Shown piece by piece: positions 9,276 through 18,800 of a stretch of 64,000 nucleotides of DNA (its first letter is position 1; each line of letters starts with the position of its first letter). Under the pieces are notes generated by a model that saw only the letters and a program-made list of their open reading frames with translations, ran no database searches and was not told the DNA's origin. Source of the DNA: Chryseobacterium camelliae (lineage in GTDB: Bacteria; Bacteroidota; Bacteroidia; Flavobacteriales; Weeksellaceae); assembly GCF_002770595.1 (NCBI RefSeq), contig NZ_CP022986.1:930001-994000 (forward strand), given 5' to 3'. The position numbers were made by a program, and so were the translations under genes.

Positions 9276-11270
9276 TCAGTTCATAACGATCTGTCCTTCT
9301 ATTGGTATGACAAATGAGAAGGTAGTGCCTTCGCTTTGGGAACTCCGGACCCCAATTGTTCCGCCATGAAGCCTGATGATTTCTTTGCAGAGATAAAGCC
9401 CGATGCCAAATCCTGCCACTGATGCGTTTTTGATGTCCTTTACCCGGTAGTAGCGCTCAAATATCCGCTGCTGATCGTCTGGTGAAATCCCTTTACCCTG
9501 ATCATGAACACTGATTTCCAAATGATGATCATCTAAGCTGTGGTAATCGACTACGATGGATGTTCCCACAGGCGAATACTTCACCGCATTTCCAATCAGG
9601 TTATTGAGTACCTGGGAAATCTTTTCGCGGTCTGCCAGTACGGATTGCGGACCGGAAGTCCTGAAATCAAAATGATGCGTATGGATGGTTGAAAGCACTT
9701 CATCTTCAATCTCAGAGAATAATGCCTGGAAATCAAAGGCTGTTTTCAGAATATGCATCTGTCCTGAATCCAGTCTTGAAACATTAAGGAAACCATTGAT
9801 CATGCTGTTCATACTATCCACCTGCTTTAAAGACTTTTCAAGCGTATTCTGCTCCAAAAGGTTCTCTGCCTTTACAGCCATTCTCTGCAAAACCTGCAGA
9901 TAAGCCTTGAGTGATGTGAGCGGTGTTTTCAGTTCATGGCTTACCATACCCATAAAATCATCTTTCCGCTCCTCCTCTTTTTTCTGTTCGGTAATATCCC
10001 TGAGGGTACCGTTAAGGCTTACCGGATCGCCCTTCTGATCATAGAAAACCCTTCCATTTGCCTGTAACAGCCTGATCTTTTTATCGGTATTATTCTGAAT
10101 CCGGTATTCTACAAAGTAACAGCCGTCAGAATCTTTACTGAGAACATTGGTAATCGCTTCAATAACCCGATCCCGGTCTTCCGGCACTATGACTGCTAAT
10201 GCCAGGGACAGGTCTACATCTTCGTCGGAAGATAAGCCGAACCAGGATTTAAGCAGATTGTTTCCGGAGAAAAGGTTGGTTGAAGGCTGGTAATAGAATG
10301 TAGCGAGTTCGCCGGCATCTATGGCCATAGCCAGCATCTGCTGGTCATTTTCGTTCTTTCTCCTGTCCAGCACCTGCTGGGTAATTTCTTCAAGGATAAT
10401 CAGGACTCCGCTGATCTCGCCGTCTTCAGAAAATATAGGCTGATATATGGAATTGACAATAGCCTCTCTTAACCCATCTTCATGCCGCAGTTTCACCATG
10501 AATTCATTATTGATCCTCGGTTTCCCACTTTGATAGACTTCTTTAAGCCACTGATTTACCGGCTGGTCCTGTAACTCCGGACGGGCATCTTCATGCGGGA
10601 AGCCAATAACTTCCTGCTCTGTTCGCCCCCAGATCTTAAGGATGGCTGGGTTGGCAATTTCAATCATATGTTCCGGCCCCTGCAGCATGGCAATTCCAAC
10701 AGGAGCCTGCTCAATAATGGCCCGGACGTGTTCCCTGCTGTGGGCAAGCAGCTTAACAGAGTCATTGAGTTCTTCGTTGGTTGAAGTCAGCTCTTCAAGA
10801 GTGGCAGCCATTTCCTCATTAAGAGCCTGCTCCCTCTCCTCCTTCTCCTGTATCCTTTGCAGGAATTCCTTCCGTGAGGTTACGTCCAGCGCGGTATTGA
10901 GTATGCACCATGTTTTTTTCTGGTGATCGGTAAGGGCTTTATATTCGTAATCAAAATAACCAAGCGTCTCTTTTCCGTTTTTGATCAGTTTTGCCGGGGC
11001 ATCGGATACCGAATAGGTGGTACCGGAATGCCATACTCCCCGCAGGAGTTCCAGAAAAGGCTGCCCCTCCAGTTCAGGGATGGCTTCCATCAATGGCTTA
11101 CCGATAACGGAAGCATCTTTGCCCCAAAGCGCCAGCATGCCTTCGTTCGCAAAACGGATAACCATATCTTCCCCTGAATAAATAGAGGTTGGTGCCGGAG
11201 AGGAAGCCAATGCCTGAATGATCAGATCCAGGCTGAAGTTGTTATCGGACAATGTTTCTCGGGTAATCAT
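9276..11270 (-). CDS. PAS domain-containing sensor histidine kinase
   Basis: 664 residues using the ATG at 11270 (MITRETLSDNN). The frame stays open for 56 more codons upstream, but that stretch overlaps AT-rich non-coding DNA and lacks kinase features. In order: a PAS domain (about 20-125), a coiled coil (about 135-180), a second PAS (about 180-300), a third PAS with PAC tail (about 310-430), HisKA with the phospho-acceptor His445 in MVSHELKTPLTS, and an ATPase domain with NLIGNAVKYSP, DQGKGIS and GFGIGLYLC. No membrane helix is seen, so it is probably a cytoplasmic redox or small-molecule sensor. No response regulator is adjacent (orphan). It is divergent from the catalase gene, so a link to oxidative stress is possible but unproven. 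Confidence 0.9.
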   Translation of the reverse strand: MITRETLSDNNFSLDLIIQALASSPAPTSIYSGEDMVIRFANEGMLALWGKDASVIGKPLMEAIPELEGQPFLELLRGVWHSGTTYSVSDAPAKLIKNGKETLGYFDYEYKALTDHQKKTWCILNTALDVTSRKEFLQRIQEKEEREQALNEEMAATLEELTSTNEELNDSVKLLAHSREHVRAIIEQAPVGIAMLQGPEHMIEIANPAILKIWGRTEQEVIGFPHEDARPELQDQPVNQWLKEVYQSGKPRINNEFMVKLRHEDGLREAIVNSIYQPIFSEDGEISGVLIILEEITQQVLDRRKNENDQQMLAMAIDAGELATFYYQPSTNLFSGNNLLKSWFGLSSDEDVDLSLALAVIVPEDRDRVIEAITNVLSKDSDGCYFVEYRIQNNTDKKIRLLQANGRVFYDQKGDPVSLNGTLRDITEQKKEEERKDDFMGMVSHELKTPLTSLKAYLQVLQRMAVKAENLLEQNTLEKSLKQVDSMNSMINGFLNVSRLDSGQMHILKTAFDFQALFSEIEDEVLSTIHTHHFDFRTSGPQSVLADREKISQVLNNLIGNAVKYSPVGTSIVVDYHSLDDHHLEISVHDQGKGISPDDQQRIFERYYRVKDIKNASVAGFGIGLYLCKEIIRLHGGTIGVRSSQSEGTTFSFVIPIEGQIVMN

Positions 11271-11614
11271 AAATTCAGCAAATATAGGAAAAAGTACGTT
11301 GACGCCCCCGAACAGTGGTATGTGAAATACCCAAAGGAATATCAACTCATTATAGCATTGAAAGAAATAACAACGAAATGACAAAGACAGATACTGCTGT
11401 AATTTTTTTATTATCAAATTGATTTCATATGCATTCATATCAACACCATGATCAGAAAAATATGAGATTCAATATTATTTTATTAATTTAATAATTATCA
11501 CACACTATAATTAAAATTATACTAATACGAAATGATATGTTTAAAATAATAAAATATTTTGGCTTAATTATTGAGCAATTGTCAATGCATTAATTAAAAA
11601 TCACATCACTATTT
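11271..11614. other. divergent regulatory region of kinase and catalase
   Basis: 344 bp of very AT-rich DNA between the two divergent starts. Many TTATTTTA-type runs are present. I could not find a convincing TTG-N19-TAnnTTTG pair for either gene, nor an obvious OxyR- or Fur-like palindrome. Confidence 0.4.
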
Positions 11615-13750
11615 ATGAAAGAATCTACCAACCCGAAATCGGAACAACTGGATCATTCAACAACCGATAATACGGATCAGGCTTTAACCACCAACCAGGG
11701 CCTGAAGATCAATAACGACCAGGATTCACTGAAAGCCGGTGAAAGAGGACCAAGCTTACTGGAAGATTTTATCCTGAGAGAAAAAATCACTCATTTTGAC
11801 CATGAACGAATTCCTGAAAGAATCGTACACGCAAGAGGGTCCGGAGCACACGGTGTTTTTAAAATCAACAAAAGCCTTTCAAAATATACCAAAGCAAAAT
11901 TCCTGGCTGAGGAAGGAAAAGAGACCCCTGTATTTGTGCGTTTCTCTACGGTTGCAGGAAGTGCGGGAAGCACTGACCTGGCGAGGGATGTAAGGGGTTT
12001 TGCCGTTAAATTTTATACGGAAGAAGGCAATTATGACCTGGTAGGAAACAACATCCCGGTATTTTTCATCCAGGATGCCATTAAATTCCCGGATTTAGTA
12101 CATGCCGTAAAACCTGAGCCTGATAATGCTATTCCCCAGGCCGCCTCTGCCCATGATACGTTCTGGGATTTCATTTCTTTGATGCCGGAAAGCATGCACA
12201 TGATTATGTGGGCCATGAGTGACCGGGCCATTCCGAGAAGCTACAGGATGATGGAAGGTTTCGGCGTCCATACCTTTAAATTCATTAATGGAGAAGGGAA
12301 AATGCATTTTGTGAAATTTCACTTTAAGCCAAAATTGGGCGTGCATTCAGTAGCCTGGGATGAGGCCACTAAAATTTCAGGAAAAGATTCGGATTTCCAC
12401 AGAAGGGATCTGTGGGAAGCTATTGAAAACGGCGCTTTCCCGGAATGGGATTTTGGCGTACAGATCATCCCTGAAGAAGATGAACATAAATTCGATTTCG
12501 ACCTGCTGGATCCTACAAAACTGGTTCCGGAAGAAGAAGTACCGGTAGAACTGGTAGGAACCCTGACGCTGAACAGGAATCCTGATAATTTTTTCGCAGA
12601 GACTGAGCAGATCGCTTTCCACCCGGGGCATCTGGTTCCCGGGATAGATTTCACCAACGATCCTTTGCTTCAGGGCAGGCTGTTTTCTTATACCGATACA
12701 CAGCTTTCAAGATTAGGATCACCGAATTTCCATGAAATCCCAATCAACAAATCGATCAACACCGTTCATAACAACCAGCGTGACGGGCATATGCGCCAGC
12801 AGATCATGAAAGGTAAGGTGAGCTACGAACCCAATTCGATGGGCGGAGGATGCCCGTTCCAGGCCATGATGAAAGACGGGGGATTCGCATCCCAGGAAGA
12901 ACGCGTAGACGGCAAGAAGATCAGGACAAGAAGCCAGAGCTTTGTTGATCATTATTCTCAGGCCAAATTATTTTACAACAGCCAGTCCGGGCCTGAAAAG
13001 ACCCACCTCCAGAATGCATTGATCTTTGAATTGTCTAAGGTAACCATTCCTGCGATCCGTGAAAGAGTGGTTGGACAGCTGAATTTCATCAATAAAGAAC
13101 TCGCAGCAGCAGTAGCCAAAAAAGTAGGCGTGAATGTAACCGTACTGGAACAGCCTAACGGAAGCATCCCTGCAGATGCTGACCCGAAATCGCTTCAAAG
13201 CCCTGAAAAAGAACCTTCCACGAAAAGTTCTGATGCTTTAAGCATGAAGAATACGGTTAAAGATACCATCAAAAGCAGGATCATCGGTTTTATGATCGAG
13301 GATGGCGTGCATGCACAGGATGTCAATGCACTGAAATCAAAACTTGAACAGGAAGGTGCTGTTGTACAGATTATTGCAGGAAGCCTGGCCGCTGTAAAAG
13401 CAGATGACGGCACTTCGTTTGAGCCGAAACATTCCCTGACCAGCACAGCCAGCGTGTGTTTTGATGCGTTGTATATCGGAAGTGGTAAACAATCAGCGGA
13501 GAACCTTATGAATGAGGATAATAAGCCGGGTACGCTTTTATTCATCAATGAAGCTTATAAGCACTGTAAAGCGATCTATTTCGGTAAAGGAACCGATGAT
13601 ATTTACAATGCAAGCAATGTCAAACAGAAGAAGCACGAAGATCCTGCGGTCATCATTTCAGACCAGAACGATTCCGATGCATCATTTATCAAAGCGGTAG
13701 CGCAGCACCGGGTTTGGGAACTGGAAAAAGCCAGAAACAATCCTGCCTAA
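11615..13750 (+). CDS. katE: large-subunit catalase (clade II, HPII-like)
   Basis: 711 residues. It breaks down hydrogen peroxide to water and oxygen in the cytoplasm. The active-site His72 lies in RIVHARGSGAHG, the distal Asn in YDLVGNNIPVFFIQDAIKFPD, and the heme-ligand Tyr in RLFSYTDTQLSRLG. After about residue 545 the chain continues with a DJ-1/PfpI-like flavodoxin-type domain (IIGFMIEDGVHAQDVNALKSKLEQEGAVVQII onward), the extension that marks clade II large catalases. The length fits that clade. It is a single gene between its own upstream region and the terminator at 13771. Confidence 0.95.
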   Translation: MKESTNPKSEQLDHSTTDNTDQALTTNQGLKINNDQDSLKAGERGPSLLEDFILREKITHFDHERIPERIVHARGSGAHGVFKINKSLSKYTKAKFLAEEGKETPVFVRFSTVAGSAGSTDLARDVRGFAVKFYTEEGNYDLVGNNIPVFFIQDAIKFPDLVHAVKPEPDNAIPQAASAHDTFWDFISLMPESMHMIMWAMSDRAIPRSYRMMEGFGVHTFKFINGEGKMHFVKFHFKPKLGVHSVAWDEATKISGKDSDFHRRDLWEAIENGAFPEWDFGVQIIPEEDEHKFDFDLLDPTKLVPEEEVPVELVGTLTLNRNPDNFFAETEQIAFHPGHLVPGIDFTNDPLLQGRLFSYTDTQLSRLGSPNFHEIPINKSINTVHNNQRDGHMRQQIMKGKVSYEPNSMGGGCPFQAMMKDGGFASQEERVDGKKIRTRSQSFVDHYSQAKLFYNSQSGPEKTHLQNALIFELSKVTIPAIRERVVGQLNFINKELAAAVAKKVGVNVTVLEQPNGSIPADADPKSLQSPEKEPSTKSSDALSMKNTVKDTIKSRIIGFMIEDGVHAQDVNALKSKLEQEGAVVQIIAGSLAAVKADDGTSFEPKHSLTSTASVCFDALYIGSGKQSAENLMNEDNKPGTLLFINEAYKHCKAIYFGKGTDDIYNASNVKQKKHEDPAVIISDQNDSDASFIKAVAQHRVWELEKARNNPA

Positions 13751-13770
13751 TCGGCACACGATTTACATCA

Positions 13771-13817
13771 CTGCTCAGCCTGTCATTAAAGATGATCAGC
13801 TGAGCAGTTATTTTTTA
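13771..13817 (+). terminator. intrinsic terminator after catalase
   Basis: The stem CTGCTCAGC/GCTGAGCAG (arms 13771-13779 and 13799-13807) is followed by TTATTTTTTAT. It ends the catalase transcript and lies just ahead of the convergent membrane-protein gene. Confidence 0.8.
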
Positions 13818-13857
13818 TAAGAATATCTAAACTACGGTTATTATAAATCAGGGAACT

Positions 13858-15060
13858 CTAATTCCCTGCACTTTCCGGAATTTGTTTTCTCCTGATGAAG
13901 ATACAGATCAGAAATAACCCGAACAGAGCTACCCACACCCCAGATATTACCCCTATAAAAATGGGCCTGATAGACGGATGAAGATAATTCGGATGGTAAA
14001 ACAGCCGTTCAAGCGTTGCCAATTTCTCTTTCAAGGCATTCCTCTCAAAATTATTCCGGATCGCATTCAGCGGTTCCTGCCTATGGTCACGGTAATAGAA
14101 AACGTCCCGGGTAAGTTCTTCGGGAACGATCTGGTGCTCTATATGGTATTTGCTGAGCAGACCATTAAGTTTTCGGAACGAATGAAGCAGGGAATCCTGA
14201 GGATATTTGTACAGCAGGTTGTAGCGGGTTACTGCATTCCGGTATTGCTGATGCGGTCCCGGAATATGATGGACCGGCATGAAAAGGCTTTTGTTTTCAA
14301 GAAAGATGCAGATATCCCCATCATAATCAGGATGCACTTCAATTCCTTTGTAAAGCACTTGGGTGCTGTCCCCTGTTTCTTTCCTGGAAATAACCCTCTT
14401 TTTCAGTTCGTTTTCATCAATGCCGGCCAGGGTCAGCAATGATCGTGACTTCCTGCTTAGACTTTTGAAATCTCCGCGAAGCATCTTTAAGGTATCAATG
14501 CTGTAGTAGGTCGTTTGTGTCGAGTAATAATCCCTGTTACCAGGATCATAATACACCGTATCCCTTTGTGCGATCACCGGATATGGCTCTGGAAATAAAA
14601 CATTTTCAGGGTTAAACAGTTTTTCTGAGCTGTAGGATGTATAAGAATACAGGAAAGGTTGCAGGACGTTGAGCAGTGTTTTGTCTTCATTAAAAGCCTT
14701 CTCCGGAAGTTCCGTCCTGATTTTGGCATTTCCTCCCAGGCTGTAGCTGATAAAGAACGTTAATGAAAACAGGGAGATCATAAGCAGGGCAGCTCCGATC
14801 CGCAGTAACGCCGGTCCCGTATACCTGTTTCCCGAATGATTTCTGAGGAGCACGACAAGAAACACAAACAGGAACAGACCGGTAATAAAAAAGTGCGAGA
14901 TGGAAACATCATCATAGAATTTGAACCGGTAAAATTCTGTATAGGGATCAGCCTGCCTGATTCCGTCGAATGTAAAGTATCCGTATATAAAATAGCCGAG
15001 ATGGATCAAGGCCAGTATGGCAAAGGATCTGATCAGCATTCGTTTCAGTTTTCTGGTCAT
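13858..15060 (-). CDS. hypothetical membrane protein
   Basis: 400 residues. Three helices lie near the N-terminus (about 10-28, 56-74 and 83-106) and one near the C-terminus (about 366-391). The large segment between (about 110-360) should face the periplasm and contains many Tyr, Asp and Arg residues but no motif I know. The C-terminal tail is short and basic (RRKQIPESAGN). No family is recognised and no operon partner is present. Orientation and topology are inferred from hydrophobicity alone. Confidence 0.75.
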   Translation of the reverse strand: MTRKLKRMLIRSFAILALIHLGYFIYGYFTFDGIRQADPYTEFYRFKFYDDVSISHFFITGLFLFVFLVVLLRNHSGNRYTGPALLRIGAALLMISLFSLTFFISYSLGGNAKIRTELPEKAFNEDKTLLNVLQPFLYSYTSYSSEKLFNPENVLFPEPYPVIAQRDTVYYDPGNRDYYSTQTTYYSIDTLKMLRGDFKSLSRKSRSLLTLAGIDENELKKRVISRKETGDSTQVLYKGIEVHPDYDGDICIFLENKSLFMPVHHIPGPHQQYRNAVTRYNLLYKYPQDSLLHSFRKLNGLLSKYHIEHQIVPEELTRDVFYYRDHRQEPLNAIRNNFERNALKEKLATLERLFYHPNYLHPSIRPIFIGVISGVWVALFGLFLICIFIRRKQIPESAGN

Positions 15061-15318
15061 GGGATGATGTTAAAATGGTATTCTGAAAAATAAACATTTT
15101 TTACATGAGATAGAAAATTATTATTAAGCTTTTTCTACACCGGTATTGTTCATGATAATTATGCAATTTTCAGTAGGTTTAAATCTATGTGCTCACTTAC
15201 TTTCAAGCTATTCACTTTAAGATTCTGATTTGATCAGAAGATTCATTTACACTATTATGCCAAGAATATTTTGGAAGAGAATATTAGGCTGATTGAGGCT
15301 GAATAAAAAACAATAGAT

Positions 15319-15684
15319 AAGCTATTGGTTTTCTTTACCAAATATTACAGATATGCCAGCGCCCAAGATTACTAAGATCTATAAGAGCGATGGGATATTG
15401 AAGTATGTTTTAAGTTTATAAAACAACATCTCTATTTTAACCAATTTATAAGCTACAGTGAAAATGGGATTAAGGTGATGATGTATATAGCAGCTATATT
15501 GATGATTATTTACAAGAAGCTTAACGAGATAGAAAACCACAATATGGCTAAGTAGGAATTTATTAAAGAATTAAAAATGGAGATCATCAAAGAAATCATG
15601 CCCATCTGTGGTGGGGATCCCGGAAAAACACCCAGATACGGCAGCAATTATATCTTCCGAACAGTAGTGTTTTTAAAACCTTGA
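15319..15684 (+). pseudogene. decayed IS4-family transposase, C-terminal fragment
   Basis: Reading across two shifts of frame gives LVFFTKYY, then KITKIYKS, then RWDIEVCFKFIKQ, HLYFNQFISYSENGIK and VMMYIAAILMIIYKKLNEIE. This is the well-known C-terminal end of IS4-type transposases, including the YxxRWxIE catalytic-Glu motif. Stop codons and frameshifts interrupt it (TAG at 15553-15555, shifts near 15355 and 15390), so it is inactive. The tail continues as EFIKELKMEIIKEIMPICGGDP to a stop at 15682. No inverted terminal repeats are recognisable, so element ends cannot be given. Confidence 0.75.
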
Positions 15685-15764
15685 AGGTTTGGAAGCGGAA
15701 AAAGTTTTTCAGATGAAATGCTGATCCGCTTACTTGATTTCTCACACGCTTATTTTGCAGTAAG

Positions 15765-15796
15765 AAACCTCATAGGTTTTGGAAATCTATGAGGTT
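15765..15796. repeat. hairpin AAACCTCATAG/CTATGAGGTTT
   Basis: An 11 bp perfect inverted repeat (15765-15775 and 15786-15796) with a 10-base loop. Similar words (AACCTATGAGGTT) recur near 61400, so it is likely a dispersed small palindrome. It may double as a terminator. Confidence 0.5.
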
Positions 15797-15826
15797 TGTA
15801 CAATAGAAATTTCCAGCATGAATTCA

Positions 15827-15862
15827 TAAAAAAAGCTGCAATAACAGGTATTGCAGCTTTTG
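15827..15862 (-). terminator. intrinsic terminator of the macroglobulin gene
   Basis: The stem AAAGCTGCAAT/ATTGCAGCTTT (15832-15842 and 15850-15860) on the minus strand is followed by a run of T. It lies directly after the stop codon of the alpha-2-macroglobulin-like gene. Confidence 0.8.
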
Positions 15863-15880
15863 GGTTTATGATGAATGAGT

Positions 15881-18800
15881 TTACTCGGAAATCGTCACCT
15901 GAGTTCCCTGGGTATGCGCATTCATCTGAGGCGCATAATAATTCTGGATAGTCGTGATTCCGTTCGAGAATTTCCCGGAAGCATTGGCGACCACATCGTA
16001 TTCAAATACGTACTTCCCTTTTGGCATGGCCTGGATGTAAAAGTTGGTGGAGGCGTCTTTGGTCGACTGGTAATAACTCAGTCCGTTTTTCCACTCGTAT
16101 CCTGATAAAACATCTACCGGCTCAAATCCTGCGGCACGCATGTCTTTGATGTGGATGAATTCCATCGGACGGTCGGTATTCAGGATCATTCGTACAGTTA
16201 CGCGGTCTCCGGTTTTCAGGGGGGTCTGCGCTGAAATCGGCTGCAACTCTTCTCCGTTCACGGTCTTGATTTTCCTGTACAGCTCTTTGCTTACGGAAAG
16301 GTAAGTTTCGGAAGACCTGATCTTATCCAGGTCTTCATAATACTGCCAGAATAATCCTCCCTGCACGATTCCCGGACCTGGTTTGGTCACTGTAACCGTA
16401 GCCAGGTTTTTATCCAGTACATCGCTTTTCACCGTTGATTTTACATAGCCTGTTGCCTGGGTCTGCGGCTGGATCTGTTTCCCGCCCCATACAATGGTTG
16501 CCTGATTGCTCTCGGTACCGGTCCATGACTGCCCTGAATTCAGGATGGTAAAGATCACTTCCGCCGTAGCCCTTGAACTGCCCCATGAATTGACTTCTTT
16601 CTGGGTTACCAGCCATATTTTCAGGTCTTCAATAAATGACTGATCCTGCGGCTTCAACAGGCTGAATGCTTCAATGGCTCCCGCATGGTTCACCACTTTT
16701 GAGCTGAACCAGCCCCAATCGTCCAGGTTCTGTTTCCAGTATGTTCCCTGGGCTTTTGTTTCTGTAGAGGTTTCTTTCAGGTAGTTCATCAGCTTAGCGG
16801 AAACTTCCTTCTGGCCATAGTTGTTCATCAGAAGTGCTATACGGTGCAGTCCGAAAAACGTCAGATCGGTCATTTTTACGGTTTTGGCCTGCTGCTGAAC
16901 CAGGGTTTTCAGTTCGGCACCTTTTCCTTTCAGAGGATATTGCTGCTCCCAGTAATTTCTGGTATTCAGGTAATCCAGAATCAGGTTGTTCCATACTTTA
17001 TCTTTGCTGCTTACACCATTTGCATATTTGCTGATTTCGGTATCGGCATACTGAACCAGTTTGGCTACCATTGCATTCTGTGCCGAATCCTGGTAGTCTT
17101 TCATATTTCCTTTCAGCCACTGGTTGATTTTGCCCAGGTTTTTAAGGATATAAAGGGAAACACTGTATGAGCTCGGATATCCAGGATACCAGGAGAAGCC
17201 GCCGTCCGGATTCTGAAGGTTTTTCAGCTCTTCCCAATCCTGCATCGTAGAATTCTTCATGTTGTTGGCATCAAACAGCAGCGCCAGTTTCTGCATCTGC
17301 TCCTGTTCATTGCTGCTTTCCAATACCCAAGGTGTTTCTTCCAGCAACAATTGTTTCAGTTCCTGGTTCTTTTCAAGATTGGACTGTAACAGTCCTTTAT
17401 TCTGGTATTCCTCAAAAATGGTCTTCATTTTCGGATTAGCCCTGAAGATCTCAGAGGCTAAGACATCGGCAAACCATTTGTCGAAAACAACGTCTGAAGA
17501 ATTGTTCAGGTCGTTTTTCATGGAAGGAAGCGCAAACATAATTTCCCATACCGGATTGGTGGTCAGCTCAAGCGTATTGGACACATTGGAAATGGTCTTT
17601 GAGCCCGTATTTTTAAGCTGGTCCAACACGAATGTTTTGGTTTCACCCTGTTTCACAAATACAGGAACGGCATCGGTGACCAGCATCCTGTTCGGAAGCA
17701 CGGCAACGGCCTGCTGCTCACCATCGGAGTACTGGCCTGCTTTCGCCACCACTTTAATGATGATGGAAGAGATGTTTTCAGGAACTTTCAGCTTCCAGGT
17801 CAATGCAGCATTTCCATTTTCAGCCAGTTCAAAATTCTGTACTCCTGCATTGATACCGAATTTAGAGGATACATCCTCATTGGTAAAGGCATCCAGGATT
17901 TGCAGGCTTGCCGAACCGTTCAGCTTTTTATCTGTCAGGTTAGACAGTCTCGACTGGAGGTTCAGTTCATCTCCTTCTCTTAAGAAACGCGGATAATTAG
18001 GGGTTACAGAAAATTCTTTCTGGGTAACCACTTCTTTTTCCAGAGTGGCTGCTCTGGCATCTTTGGTATGCGCCAGGAACATCAGCTTCCATTTGGTTAA
18101 GGCTTCCGGAGAAGTGAATTCAAAGCTGACATTGCCTTCGGAATCGGTTTTAAGGTCCGGATAGAAGAATGCTGTTTCATTGAGGTTCTGGCGAACGGCT
18201 ACTTTATCAAGTTCACCCATTTCAACTAAGCTGTCTGCGGTAGATTCCTGATCAGCATTTGGCATAGCCACTTTGCTTTTATATCCTGTAACTACCACTT
18301 CTTCTAAAGCAGCTTCCTTTTGTACTGCCGCTGGTGCAGCCACTCCCCGGATTACCATTCCCTGAACTCTACCGTCCAACCTATTAAGGATGGATCTGTT
18401 GGTCAGATTACCATCAAACCAGTTGAAATCCGGAACTAGGACATTCCTATTATTGAAATATGGCATTCTTTTCTGGTAGTATTCCGATAAGAGGTTCGGG
18501 TTCATGGTATACGAAGTAATGCTAGAATACGGTACATTCATGCTCCTCCAGTCGAACCGGTTGGCCGCGAACTGATCCAGAGCCATATCATACATATTCG
18601 CCAGCACTTCAGCATTGATCTTTTCTTTCTGGCTGCCTGTCACTTTTACCGACCATTTTTCTTTGGTTCCCGGCTCGATTTTATCCCTGAACGTAACCGT
18701 TTCTATTTTTAATGGTGCTTCGGAATCTTTGATCTTGAGTGTAACGGATTCTGTCTGGATGTCGTTAAAAGCCACAACCTGAAACTGGATGTTCAGTTCG

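Noticed and set aside
9276..11438. Longer histidine kinase starting at 11438
   Set aside because: The extra 56 residues have hydrophobic, low-complexity text from the promoter region; the PAS domain starts right after the ATG at 11270.
17259..17996. 245-codon open frame on the plus strand inside the macroglobulin gene
   Set aside because: It is antisense to a clear protein-coding gene, and its Ser/Phe-rich text is a typical shadow of the real frame.
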